Shown: one piece after another, positions 17,593 to 26,257 of the stretch
How positions within the stretch are numbered: the stretch's first letter is position 1
Layout of the letters: each line of letters opens with the position of its first letter
Program-made: the position numbers and the translations under genes
The notes under the pieces: generated by a model
Database searches by the model: none
Told to the model about the DNA's origin: nothing
What the model saw: the letters and a program-made list of their open reading frames with translations, nothing else
DNA from: Photobacterium aphoticum
Lineage (GTDB): Bacteria; Pseudomonadota; Gammaproteobacteria; Enterobacterales; Vibrionaceae
NCBI RefSeq assembly: GCF_001029435.1
Contig: NZ_LDOV01000042.1
Span: forward strand, 1-61,266
Direction of reading: 5' to 3'
DNA: 61,266 nucleotides

Positions 17593-19017
17593 TTATTTCT
17601 CCTTGTCTGACAGCCAGAATTTATCGACCGCTTTATCGACTTCCATGTTGCCGTAACCGAACAGAATATCCGCTTCTGTCATCATCTTATGGACAAAGCC
17701 AGTGGTGACGGTGTTCGAGGCATCAATCAAACGGTGATGCCAGAAATCCGGTTTGTTCCACGGGCAGGCTTTAATACAAATGACGCAGCCAATGCCGTTA
17801 TCGCCCCAGTATTTAAAACACTTCTTGGCATCGTTATAGAACTTGCGCACGCCTTTCTGACCGTGCCAGGCGATGTCGATGCTTTCACTGCCCGGATACG
17901 TCGGGGCCATAGACGGCTTGTCATCCATACTGATGGCATTTGACGGGCATTGCTCGGCACAGCGTTTACAGTTTTCACAGAACTCCATGATGCCAAACGA
18001 GCGCGCTTTGTCGTATTCCACGAAATCCAGATCGGTGTACACCTTGGCAGTACGCACGCGGCTGCCAAAGTTAGGCACAATCAGGGTACCGTTACGTGCG
18101 CCTTCGCCCAGTCCGGCTGCGATACTGTAGGCGACGTTGTTGCCCAAGTCGTTACCGGAAGCGACCGCCTGATAGCCCAGACGGCGAATGAAATCAGCCA
18201 GCTGACCGGCGACCAGTGACATCTCGGTATATTCGTTATTGACCGAGGCCGCAGAGACGGCAGACGGCGCGGTACGAATCGCTTCGTAGTCCATTTCAAA
18301 CGCCAACACAATCACGGTTTTGGGTTTAAACGGGAAATCGTCTTCCCACGTGTACGTGGTGCTGGTGACCGGATCGAAAATCGGTGAGTAGTTCCAGCGC
18401 GGATCATTATGGGTGATACCGACTCGATCAGCCCCGAACAGGCAGGCTGCACGCTTAATGTGCTGGCTGGCATCTTCCGGGGATTCAAACTGCCATTGCT
18501 CTGTGGCAAGGTTCCACTGATCCCACGTGTGTTCACCGGTACGTGGTGAGCCGAATTTACTGGTTGGGGCTAAGTAGCGATCCAATGGCCCAACGGCGGC
18601 ATGACACAGTGCCCAGTCAATTTGGCGATAGCCGAGGGTCTCGTTATCCCAGGCGGAAGGGTTCGGTTGGGCATGTTTTTTCAGTGACGCCATGATGCTG
18701 GAGAAGGTGAACCCTGGGATCCCTAATTCTGCAGCAAAGGCGGTATTACGTTCTGGGAACTGTTCCTGTAACGCTTGAGAAATGGCATAACTGAATACGG
18801 AGTTGCGCTGATCAAACGGGATCAGCACGTTATCGTCAATCTCGACCGGAAAGCCATCGTGCGGCACACCGTTGACGCGATAAGTGACAAAGGCCCCCGC
18901 ACCGCCGGTGGCAGCTAATGCAGTGGCGGCCGCGCCCCATTTAAACAGGTTACGGCGTTGCGGGTTTTCCAACGTTACGTTGTCCGTATCGGACGTTGGA
19001 GTCGGTTGTTTTTCCAT
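17593..19017 (-). CDS. rdhA: Reductive dehalogenase catalytic subunit
   Basis: Probable cobalamin- and iron-sulfur-dependent enzyme that removes halogen from organohalides. The 474-residue precursor opens with a Tat signal (R21-R22-N-L-F-K). Two 4Fe-4S sites lie near the C terminus: C347, C350, C353, C357 (CENCKRCAEQCP) and C400, C411, C414, C418 (KKCFKYW then GCVICIKACPW). The spacing and the CxxW/CPWNK context are typical of RdhA and differ from QueG, its cytoplasmic relative, which has no Tat signal. The substrate cannot be read from sequence. lysR lies upstream on the same strand and rdhB downstream. Confidence 0.88.
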   Translation of the reverse strand: MEKQPTPTSDTDNVTLENPQRRNLFKWGAAATALAATGGAGAFVTYRVNGVPHDGFPVEIDDNVLIPFDQRNSVFSYAISQALQEQFPERNTAFAAELGIPGFTFSSIMASLKKHAQPNPSAWDNETLGYRQIDWALCHAAVGPLDRYLAPTSKFGSPRTGEHTWDQWNLATEQWQFESPEDASQHIKRAACLFGADRVGITHNDPRWNYSPIFDPVTSTTYTWEDDFPFKPKTVIVLAFEMDYEAIRTAPSAVSAASVNNEYTEMSLVAGQLADFIRRLGYQAVASGNDLGNNVAYSIAAGLGEGARNGTLIVPNFGSRVRTAKVYTDLDFVEYDKARSFGIMEFCENCKRCAEQCPSNAISMDDKPSMAPTYPGSESIDIAWHGQKGVRKFYNDAKKCFKYWGDNGIGCVICIKACPWNKPDFWHHRLIDASNTVTTGFVHKMMTEADILFGYGNMEVDKAVDKFWLSDKEK

Positions 19018-19099
19018 GATCGTTCCCAGTCATTAACACTGAGCGCGATCATAAGGAATTGAAAAGCAAGGATGCAGAGCAGGGCTGCTATGGCCCTAT

Positions 19100-20005
19100 T
19101 CAAAATTCAAATAGATCATATTTTTGCTCGGCGTATTGGGTCAGCATGTCGAGAAACACGCGGATTTTTTTCGGCATGTGATGGCGTGAGTGGTACATCA
19201 CATAGTAAGGCTGTTCGAACGAATACTTACCGTCAAACAGGCAGATCAGTTTGCCTTCGCGCACCATGGCGTTGGTGAGAAACTGCGGCGTATAGCAGAT
19301 CCCATGGCCCTGAACGGCCAGTTGCATGGTTGAGCGGATAGATTCAGACATAAACGTGCCATCCACGTCGACGCAATGTACGTCATTGCCTTCCACATAC
19401 AGCCAGCAAGACGGATCGACCAAGCGGGTATCAAAGCGTAAGCAATTGTGATGAATGAGCTCTCGCGGGTGCGCCGGCGTGCCGTGTTTATCCAGATAAC
19501 TCGGTGCGGCATAGAAGCGGCGGCTGAAGGTAAATAATCGGCGAGCCACCATCCCGCTGTTTTTGGGCATTTCCACGTAAAAGAATAAATCCGCATCGCA
19601 GGTTTGTTCAATTTGGGTCGGAGACAGGGTCTTGATGTGAATGCGAATATCCGGGAAGGTGCGCATGAAAATACCAAAGAACTCTTTGGACAGCACTTCG
19701 CTGAAAAACGTCGGCATACACAGGTGAATATCGCCGCTGGGGGCGGATTGAAAGTCACTCAGGTTATCTTGTGCCAACTGGAATTCTTGGACAATGGATT
19801 GGCAGTGTGCGTAAAACTGACGCCCTTGCTCGGTGAGAAAAATCTGACGACTGGTGCGTTCAAACAAACGCGCTTGCAGTTGATCTTCCAGCTGTTTGAT
19901 TTTACGGCTGACTGTGGATTGAGGCAGGTCGAGATTATTCGCGGCTTCGGTAAAACTCAGTTGATCGGCCACTTCGACAAACAATGCCAAATCGTCAATT
20001 TTCAT
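19100..20005 (-). CDS. LysR-type regulator of the rdh locus
   Basis: A 301-residue LysR protein: N-terminal winged HTH (about 1-60, with FTEAANNLDLPQSTVSRKI) and a substrate-binding domain. The start at 20005 is favoured over an upstream ATG at 20023 because GGGAT precedes it. It lies 82 bases upstream of rdhA on the same strand and is divergent from the rdhC-like gene, so it probably controls both arms. The inducer is unknown; known rdh loci use CRP/FNR-, MarR- or two-component-type regulators more often. Confidence 0.88.
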   Translation of the reverse strand: MKIDDLALFVEVADQLSFTEAANNLDLPQSTVSRKIKQLEDQLQARLFERTSRQIFLTEQGRQFYAHCQSIVQEFQLAQDNLSDFQSAPSGDIHLCMPTFFSEVLSKEFFGIFMRTFPDIRIHIKTLSPTQIEQTCDADLFFYVEMPKNSGMVARRLFTFSRRFYAAPSYLDKHGTPAHPRELIHHNCLRFDTRLVDPSCWLYVEGNDVHCVDVDGTFMSESIRSTMQLAVQGHGICYTPQFLTNAMVREGKLICLFDGKYSFEQPYYVMYHSRHHMPKKIRVFLDMLTQYAEQKYDLFEF

Positions 20006-20195
20006 ACAATATCCCTGTTGCATGCCTGTTTATGATGGGGGAGCTTGATAAGCAGGCGGCGATTATCGTCAGCTTATGGGTAAAAGCCATGCTGTGATGG
20101 CGAAATATTGAAGTGGCGCAATATTCTCCCTGACACTTCGCTCAATAAGTGAGCGCATTCATCCTTTTGAGCGATACCAAGCTGCCTGAATCGGC

Positions 20196-20211
20196 ATAGC
20201 AAAATTGCTAT
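20196..20211. promoter_or_regulatory. Palindrome, probable LysR operator
   Basis: The perfect 16-bp palindrome ATAGCAAAATTGCTAT lies between the lysR start and the rdhC-like start. It contains T-N11-A-type symmetry expected of LysR boxes and sits about 58 bases upstream of the rightward gene. Confidence 0.6.
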
Positions 20212-20268
20212 ACGGGGTATGCAGTTTCAGGGGTAAGCGGCGGATACAAAGCATGTCACAATCGAGGA

Positions 20269-21579
20269 ATGTCTTTTTCACTCAGTGACTTGGTGATGAA
20301 CAAACGTACTTCAACCGCAACCCGTACTGTGACGTGGCAGCGTGCCATTACCCCTTTGGTGTTGTGTTCTCTTTTAGTGGCCTGGTGGGTGGGTTACCAG
20401 CAACAAGTGGGACTCAGCCATATCCTTCAGGCCCATTATCAATTCGCTGCCATTACGCAAGTGACCGAGCGCGATTACCATTTTGAGGTAACGGAACCCA
20501 AGCAAACGACGGAGGCTTCCTCTATGTTTGCAGCCAGTGCCAATGGTTACGGCGGCCCGTTAGTGATGGCGTTTAAGGTGGATGCAAGCCACCGTGTGCG
20601 TCAGGCAACCCTTGTTGAACACGTTGATACGGCGGGGTATGTGGTCAATGTACTTAACCAACGCATGTTGGATCGCCTTAATGGACAGAGGATTACCGAG
20701 CCATTCCAAATCGGACAAGATATCGATGGGGTGAGCGGCGCGACATTGACCGTGGTCGGCATGACTGAAGCGGTACGTAAAGCCGCGCATGAAGAAGCGA
20801 TAGCCCGTGGTTTGACGCCTGACACCGTGACGGTGCCGATACGCTTCCAGTTAACGGATGCATTGCTGACGATACTGGTATTGATGGTGTTGTTTGAACG
20901 CAAATTGCCTGCCGCTGTGCGTAAATACCACATTATGCTGGTGGGCGTGTTGTCGGTAGTGGTGATTGGCTTTTGGGCCAATATGGCGTTGTCGCTGGCA
21001 TCGCTGTCGAGCTTGATGCTGGGCTACTGGCCGGATCCTCGCCAAAATCCGTCATTGTATATTTTGTTACTGGCAATTGTGGTGGGGTTGCTTTGGTTGG
21101 GGAAAAACATCTATTGCAGCCAGTTATGTCCGTTCCACCATATTCAGCGTTGGTTGCATAAACTGGGTAAAAACAACATTGTGTTGCCGCCGTGGCTTAA
21201 TCGCCATGCAGTGAACATTGTTAATGTGTTGTTGTGGGCGGCATTGATGTTGATGTTCTTGTCCCGTAATCCTGCTATTGCTTCTTATGAGCCGTTTTCG
21301 ATGTTGTTCTCGCTCGATGGGGTCGGGGTGCAATGGTACATCTTGCCGTTGGCGTTAACAGGCAGTTTCTTTATTAAAGATTATTGGTGTCGTTTGCTCT
21401 GTCCGTTGGGGCGGGCATTGAATGTGGCTGTTGAGCAACGTCAGACCGTACGCAAGTCATGGCGCAGCTGGCAAAAACAGCGTGTGCCAGAGGTGAAGAT
21501 CGCACGTGAGCGCACGGCACAAATCACGTCAACAAGCAGCATCCAAACGAAGGGGAAGCTTGATGGAGATAAAGCATAA
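20269..21579 (+). CDS. NosR/RdhC-like FMN-binding iron-sulfur membrane protein
   Basis: Probable electron conduit from the quinone pool to periplasmic RdhA. The 436 residues hold an N-terminal membrane segment (about 25-42) and an FMN-binding domain (about 85-180). The SGAT motif (156-159) is there, and T159 is the likely covalent flavin site. About five further membrane segments follow, with two CxxxCP motifs (YCSQLCPFHH and WCRLLCPLGR). This order matches NosR, NirI and RdhC. The 4Fe-4S ferredoxin tail of NosR is absent. Its place opposite rdhAB favours RdhC, and no nos genes are nearby. Confidence 0.82.
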   Translation: MSFSLSDLVMNKRTSTATRTVTWQRAITPLVLCSLLVAWWVGYQQQVGLSHILQAHYQFAAITQVTERDYHFEVTEPKQTTEASSMFAASANGYGGPLVMAFKVDASHRVRQATLVEHVDTAGYVVNVLNQRMLDRLNGQRITEPFQIGQDIDGVSGATLTVVGMTEAVRKAAHEEAIARGLTPDTVTVPIRFQLTDALLTILVLMVLFERKLPAAVRKYHIMLVGVLSVVVIGFWANMALSLASLSSLMLGYWPDPRQNPSLYILLLAIVVGLLWLGKNIYCSQLCPFHHIQRWLHKLGKNNIVLPPWLNRHAVNIVNVLLWAALMLMFLSRNPAIASYEPFSMLFSLDGVGVQWYILPLALTGSFFIKDYWCRLLCPLGRALNVAVEQRQTVRKSWRSWQKQRVPEVKIARERTAQITSTSSIQTKGKLDGDKA

Positions 21580-21740
21580 TGGAAAGGAGTAAACCGAACC
21601 GTCGAGGCACAGCAAATCGCCCTGCAAGCGCAGCCAAGCCCACTTCAACATTGAGTAAAGTGGCTGGCATGGGCTATGGATTAACCATCATGGTGATTGT
21701 GTTGTTTATGGCCAGCGGAGTGATGAGCCATTTGCATTGA
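21579..21740 (+). CDS. 53-residue single-pass membrane protein
   Basis: The ATG overlaps the stop of the RdhC-like gene (TAATG), and GGAG lies just upstream, so the two are translationally coupled. A basic, Ser/Pro/Thr-rich N terminus is followed by one membrane segment (about residues 30-48). No family is recognised. Conserved coupling would make it a candidate small subunit of the electron-transfer module. Confidence 0.65.
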   Translation: MERSKPNRRGTANRPASAAKPTSTLSKVAGMGYGLTIMVIVLFMASGVMSHLH

Positions 21741-21840
21741 TCTTTTTCATGGCTGAGAGAGGCAAAACGATGCTGCTATAAAACATGTTGTACTGTATGA
21801 TGCGCAAAAAATAATGATAAGCTTGGGTATAAGGCATTTT

Positions 21841-22209
21841 ATGAAGTACATGAAAGTCAGTGTTGCTTGTCTCTCACTCATTCTTTCAGCGCAGGCATTC
21901 AGTGCAACCAAAATTGCAGCGATGGATGCCGCCTTTCATGAAGGAGAAAAAGTGGTTGCATGTGGCGTGTTAAAAGAGATTTCACGGTTTAAACGGGGTG
22001 TTTATCTTAATTTAGATGCACCATACCCGCAGCAATCATTAACCTTGGTGGTATGGGAAAACGATTTGGTGCAATTAAAGGCGAAGCATGGTGATTTTAA
22101 ACACCATATGGACAGCGTGGTATGTGGTAAAGGCACTATCACGGAATATAAAGGCCGTCATCAAATCAGTTTATATAATGCCTATGCATTCAAGGTGGGT
22201 GAGCAGTAA
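21841..22209 (+). CDS. Periplasmic OB-fold-like protein
   Basis: A 122-residue protein with a Sec signal peptide (about 1-22, ending QAFSA). The start at 21841 is preferred over one 27 bases upstream because it gives a normal signal peptide. The mature part (VVACGVLKEISRFKRGVYLN and later VVCGKGTITEYKGRHQI) has the strand pattern of tRNA-anti-like OB folds. Two cysteines, one in each strand group, could form a disulfide. Ligand and role are unknown. Confidence 0.6.
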   Translation: MKYMKVSVACLSLILSAQAFSATKIAAMDAAFHEGEKVVACGVLKEISRFKRGVYLNLDAPYPQQSLTLVVWENDLVQLKAKHGDFKHHMDSVVCGKGTITEYKGRHQISLYNAYAFKVGEQ

Positions 22210-22242
22210 AGAATTATTCTAACAATATAGAACCTCGTTTTG

Positions 22243-22354
<112 letters not shown>

Positions 22355-22616
22355 ATTCAATTGCTTTTCTTTAATAAAGGGAGCATTTTCCCCTGGCCTT
22401 TTGCGTAAGCCTTTACGGTACACGAACGCCCTCTAAAGGGCTGAAAGGTAGCCTGTCAGGTGACACGTTGGTGCAAATACCTTGCTGGCGTGTGGGCTTG
22501 ATCGCATTAATAAGTCTTTGAAAATTAATGTTTGTCGTGTGTTTGTCAGGTTCCTGTCGTTACGCTATAACTCCAATGAAGGCTAGAGTGGATGCAGCAA
22601 ACGCAGAAGGGAGTCA

Positions 22617-23117
22617 ATGATGATTATTCGGAAGTTACGATTACAGCAAGGTTGGTCACAAGAGCAGTTAGCTGAGATGAGCGGCCTCAGTATTCGCACC
22701 GTGCAGCGCATTGAGCGTGGGCAAAAACCGGGTTTGGAATCATTAAAATCTTTGGCTGCGGTATTTGAAACTACTGTCGCTGAACTTCAGCAGGAGTCTG
22801 ATATGGATATGCACCACGATGAGAAAATACCGTCTACCACGACGGTGACATTAACCAAAGACGAAGAAAGCGTGATTCAACAGGTGAAAGAAATTAAAGG
22901 CTTTTACTCGCATTTAATTACCTATGTATTGGTGATGAGTGGCCTATTAATTTTGAATTTGCTGACTGAACCTTCAGAACTTTGGGTGGTATGGCCCGCC
23001 TTTGGTTGGGGGATCGGTATTATTAGCCATGCATGCAGTGTATTTGAGTGGGTGAATTTCTTTGGCCCGGATTGGGAAAAGAAACAAATAGAAAAGCGGC
23101 TGGGAAGAAAGCTGTAA
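22617..23117 (+). CDS. XRE-family HTH regulator with C-terminal 2TM domain
   Basis: A 166-residue membrane-bound regulator. The HTH_3 domain fills residues 3-58 (LAEMSGLSIRTVQRIERG), a short linker follows, and the C-terminal half is a 2TM domain with two membrane helices (about 98-114 and 122-140) and a FFGPDW stretch. Membrane-bound XRE proteins of this type are common but mostly uncharacterised. AAGGGAG precedes the ATG. It may control itself or the neighbouring genes. Confidence 0.8.
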   Translation: MMIIRKLRLQQGWSQEQLAEMSGLSIRTVQRIERGQKPGLESLKSLAAVFETTVAELQQESDMDMHHDEKIPSTTTVTLTKDEESVIQQVKEIKGFYSHLITYVLVMSGLLILNLLTEPSELWVVWPAFGWGIGIISHACSVFEWVNFFGPDWEKKQIEKRLGRKL

Positions 23118-23230
23118 CCAGCGTGAAAATAGCAGGTGCTAGGCGCAATCAGGCATCTGCTGTTTATGTTTCATCTTGGTTGAAGTAACGCGCAACCTGT
23201 TGGCATGGATAACGGCAGACAAGGAGTGAC

Positions 23231-23438
23231 ATGGAAGGTTACACCATCAGTACCGATCAGCAGCAACTCGATGTTGATCTTATTCATCAATTCATTGCCA
23301 GTGTGGATTTACGTCGATTGAATGAATGCGGACTTTGTTTTGAACGGTGTTTTTTATTGTGAGGGAGACCCCAAAAATAGCCACACTGTTTTGCGTCTAC
23401 AGGGAGAAGTCGGTTTCAATAGGGTTAACAACATGTGA
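23231..23438 (+). pseudogene. Decayed GNAT acetyltransferase fragment
   Basis: An AAGGAG site and ATG open a frame reading MEGYTISTDQQQLDVDLIHQ, typical of small GNAT acetyltransferases, then stop after 43 codons. Just past an LCF triplet, the next frame continues the family pattern (GVFYCEGD, then GEVGFNRV) before ending at 23438. The reading requires a shift at about 23340. The acetyl-CoA-binding half is missing. I read this as a frameshifted and truncated gene. Confidence 0.7.
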
Positions 23439-23459
23439 ATAGTGAGGGAGTGTAAGGCA

Positions 23460-24290
23460 ATGAAAAGATGGATGAGCGTTATGGTGTTTCTGGGGCTATT
23501 GACGGGGTGTGTGAGTGATCCGGGCAAGCTGACGGCATCGAGCAGTTTGGTGGACTTTCTTTATCCCAATAAATCGGATTATGAAGAGCATAAGCCAGAA
23601 ACGCCGACGCTGACCTTGCCTGTGCGCGTGGGGATTGCCTTTGTGCCGCCTTCTGAACACAACTACAGCAGCATCAGTTTATCGGAAAAACGCAAACATG
23701 AAATTTTGTCTGAAGTGAAAGAGGCGTTCATTACATTGGATTATGTTAGCCGTATCGAAATCATTTCTGACAACTACCTGAAAGCGGGCGGTGGCTTTGA
23801 TACCCTTGAGCAACTGTCACGCCTGTACCATGTCGATGTGATTGCGTTGGTCTCTTACGATCAGGTAGCGCGCAGCAATGAAAACAATGCGTCGTTACTG
23901 TATTGGACCATTGCGGGGATGTACCTGATCCCGGGTAACAGCAATACCACACAAACCTTTGTGGACACGGCACTGTTTGACATCGACAGCCGGAAAATGC
24001 TGTTCCGCGCTCCGGGGATCAGTAAGGTAGATAGCCTGTCCACCGCCATTGGTATTGATGCGTCTTTGCAGGAAGATACCACGGAAGGGTTTGATTTAGC
24101 GGTCGACGATATGATCACCAACTTGAATACGGAGCTGGATATGTTCAAAGACCGTGTACGCACGGAGCAAATTGCCAAGATTGAGACCCGCTCCGGTTAC
24201 AGCGGTGGTGGTGTCAGTGTCGGGGTGTTGATCGCTATGATGGGGCTGATGATGAGCCGACGACACAGGAAGTCAGGAGAGAAGCGTTGA
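23460..24290 (+). CDS. Rhombosortase-target lipoprotein (GlyGly-CTERM)
   Basis: A 276-residue lipoprotein. The start at 23460 gives a short signal with lipobox LLTGC (Cys17); a GTG 18 bases upstream is an alternative. The C terminus has a Gly-rich SGGG, one membrane helix and a basic RRHRK tail, the GlyGly-CTERM sorting signal cut by rhombosortase. The middle part matches my recollection of the rhombotarget lipoprotein family. Such proteins combine two sorting signals. No rhombosortase gene is in the window. The stop overlaps the TTG start of the next gene. Confidence 0.8.
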   Translation: MKRWMSVMVFLGLLTGCVSDPGKLTASSSLVDFLYPNKSDYEEHKPETPTLTLPVRVGIAFVPPSEHNYSSISLSEKRKHEILSEVKEAFITLDYVSRIEIISDNYLKAGGGFDTLEQLSRLYHVDVIALVSYDQVARSNENNASLLYWTIAGMYLIPGNSNTTQTFVDTALFDIDSRKMLFRAPGISKVDSLSTAIGIDASLQEDTTEGFDLAVDDMITNLNTELDMFKDRVRTEQIAKIETRSGYSGGGVSVGVLIAMMGLMMSRRHRKSGEKR

Positions 24291-24712
24291 AAATTAAACA
24301 TTTATCATTGAGTACAAAGCATCCCGAGCGTTGTGCGACCTTGTTAGCGGCCTTAACGGAGGGAGAGGCAAAGCCCTTTCCTTCGCCCACTATGGACAGG
24401 GCTTGGTTATGCGTGTGGAACGAAGCGGAGAACTCGCTGATTGAATTCATTCCTGATGATTACGCACTGTGTTACGGCGAGCATGCGGCGACTTATGTTC
24501 GTCAACCTGCACCTGTTGCGTTTAATGCGGCCCATGTGATGTTGGAAACTACCCAAAGTATCGAGGCATTGGCCTGCATTGCTGACCAGCATGGTCTGGT
24601 ACACCGTTTTCGCCCTCGGTTTGGTGGTCCATTATATGAGGTGTGGTTAGACGAGGCGTTACTCATTGAATTTTGGTCACCGGAAATTCAAGCCTATGCG
24701 GCCAAGTTGTGA
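24287..24712 (+). CDS. VOC-like protein, TTG start, coupled to the lipoprotein gene
   Basis: A 141-residue protein whose TTG start overlaps the previous stop (TTGA) and is preceded by AGGAGAG, implying translational coupling. The pattern (KIKHLSLSTKHPERCATLLAAL at the start, then an acidic strand ending LLIEFWSP) fits the VOC/glyoxalase fold, with H5 and E132 as possible metal ligands. Function unknown. Confidence 0.65.
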   Translation: MKIKHLSLSTKHPERCATLLAALTEGEAKPFPSPTMDRAWLCVWNEAENSLIEFIPDDYALCYGEHAATYVRQPAPVAFNAAHVMLETTQSIEALACIADQHGLVHRFRPRFGGPLYEVWLDEALLIEFWSPEIQAYAAKL

Positions 24713-25189
24713 TGTGCTGGCAATGACCCACATTCCGATCATGTGCTTTATCGAGTGACTGCACATTTCCTTGCGTTCTCACTGTATGGTGAGAATCGAA
24801 ATTGGGATAACAATGCGAGAAGATGTCCGGTGGAAATGATGATTTTTTCGGCGGGGAATGTGTATCGAAACAATTTGTGAAGGGGAAGGAGAGAGCGATA
24901 ACTTATTGTTGTTCAGAGAAAATTATTTGTTACGGCTAAAAATCATTAACTGGTAGTACCATATTCTGCGATATATCGTCTGCTTTTTTATCCCTTTGGC
25001 CGATATTGATATTTTACATAGGTGAATTCTTCATAATAAGCTGCGACCTGCTTGCGTGTGCAGGTTGGGATTGGCGTGAAACACATAGCCTGGTGCGGTA
25101 CGTTGTCATGAAGGGGGAGCCTCATGTCGCCGCAGAAAAAAGGACAAGACGTCATTGAACAACCATTGGAAGTTGCTTAATGAGGATGT
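24713..25189. other. Intergenic region
   Basis: About 480 bases. A hairpin GTTCTCAC/GGTGAGAAT lies near 24774-24796. A minimal frame of 18 codons at 25124-25180 (ATG with GGGGAG upstream) stops 9 bases before the next start and could be a leader peptide, but it is too short to judge. Nothing else is seen. Confidence 0.4.
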
Positions 25190-25486
25190 ATGAACCGGAT
25201 TGTGATAATGAAAAGTCCATCGCAGAAATTGGCGTATGTGGCGACGAATAAGAAGTATTTAGATATGTCAGTCTCTGACATTGCAGAAGACTGGGAAAAG
25301 AATTATCAAAATGCTCAGCCAAAACAAATAAAAAATAAGTCGGCCATATTAGCCATGGCACGTGCTGTGGATTTTTCAGTGGAATTAGGCGACCTGATTG
25401 AGCCGGTTATCCAAGAGCAAAATAAAGCAAGAAAAGCCATGATTGCACGCTTAGCCCAAGCGGGCTGGACGGTATTAAACCAATGA
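25190..25486 (+). CDS. Small soluble protein of unknown function
   Basis: A 98-residue, mostly helical protein with no signal peptide or membrane segment. GAGG lies 5 bases before the ATG; a second in-frame ATG is at 25208. No family is recognised. A clear terminator follows, which supports it being a transcribed gene. Confidence 0.55.
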   Translation: MNRIVIMKSPSQKLAYVATNKKYLDMSVSDIAEDWEKNYQNAQPKQIKNKSAILAMARAVDFSVELGDLIEPVIQEQNKARKAMIARLAQAGWTVLNQ

Positions 25487-25496
25487 ATGCGCGTAA

Positions 25497-25545
25497 GAGA
25501 CGATGAGGACAAAAGTTGCCCTCATCGTCTCCTTCTTATTTGTTC
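25497..25545 (+). terminator. Terminator after the 98-residue gene
   Basis: A 12-bp stem GAGACGATGAGG / CCTCATCGTCTC with an 11-base loop, followed by a T-rich CTTCTTATTTGTTCTTTC stretch. Confidence 0.75.
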
Positions 25546-25574
25546 TTTCTTCTTCTTTCTTATTTTCTCGGCGG

Positions 25575-25985
25575 CTAGCCTTGCCACGCCACCAAGATGA
25601 CCCCTGCGGTAATGAGGGCGATCCCTAACCAGTTGATTCCGCTAAGCTGCTCACCCAGTAACGCCACACTGAACACTGCCACTAATACCACGCTTAGTTT
25701 ATCGATGGGTGCAACTTGTGCCGCTTGCCCTAATTGCATGGCACGGAAATAACACAGCCAGGAAGCGCCTGTTGCCAAGCCGGATAACACCAAAAAGGTT
25801 AAGCCACGGCCAGATAAGCTGCTGATGGGCTGAAACTGTTTGGTGAAATAGGCGATCCCCCCTACCAGCAATAAGATCACACAGGTGCGAATAAAGGTCG
25901 CGAAGTCAGAATTGATAGTATTAACACCGAGCTTGGTTAATACCGCCGACAGCAAAGCCCAAAACAGCCATGAGGTGTTCAGCAT
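25575..25985 (-). CDS. Half-size EamA (DMT) transporter
   Basis: A 136-residue inner-membrane protein made of a single EamA domain with five membrane segments, about half the usual ten. Such one-domain DMT proteins are thought to act as dimers. The motif LLGEQLSGINWLGIALI near the C terminus is typical of the family. The substrate is unknown. A full-length EamA protein is encoded at 57.2 kb. Confidence 0.8.
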   Translation of the reverse strand: MLNTSWLFWALLSAVLTKLGVNTINSDFATFIRTCVILLLVGGIAYFTKQFQPISSLSGRGLTFLVLSGLATGASWLCYFRAMQLGQAAQVAPIDKLSVVLVAVFSVALLGEQLSGINWLGIALITAGVILVAWQG

Positions 25986-26257
25986 GCTTGCTCCAAAAAG
26001 AAAATGAAAATGAGACGCAACCGCGAAGTATGCTGCGCATGAAGTAAGACGTCAGGATAGGCGGCGTAAATCTGTGTAAATCTCTGATAATTATTTTGGT
26101 CGATTGTGCGAGCAGGGTATGCATAGACACGGTGGATGGGTAGCAAGGAGAAAATACGGGGTTTGAAACGCCTCGCACTTATGTAATCCGAGCAAGCAAG
26201 GTGGCTGCCACTCTGGCACATTGAGTGTATTCCTTTGAAATAATTGATGAGAAGAAC

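Noticed and set aside
17593..19017. Epoxyqueuosine reductase QueG
   Set aside because: QueG is cytoplasmic and lacks a Tat signal. This protein has RRNLFK at 21-26 and RdhA-type spacing of the second cluster.
20269..21579. NosR of a nitrous oxide reductase cluster
   Set aside because: No nosZ, nosD, nosF, nosY or nosL gene is near and the ferredoxin tail is absent. The rdhAB context fits RdhC better.
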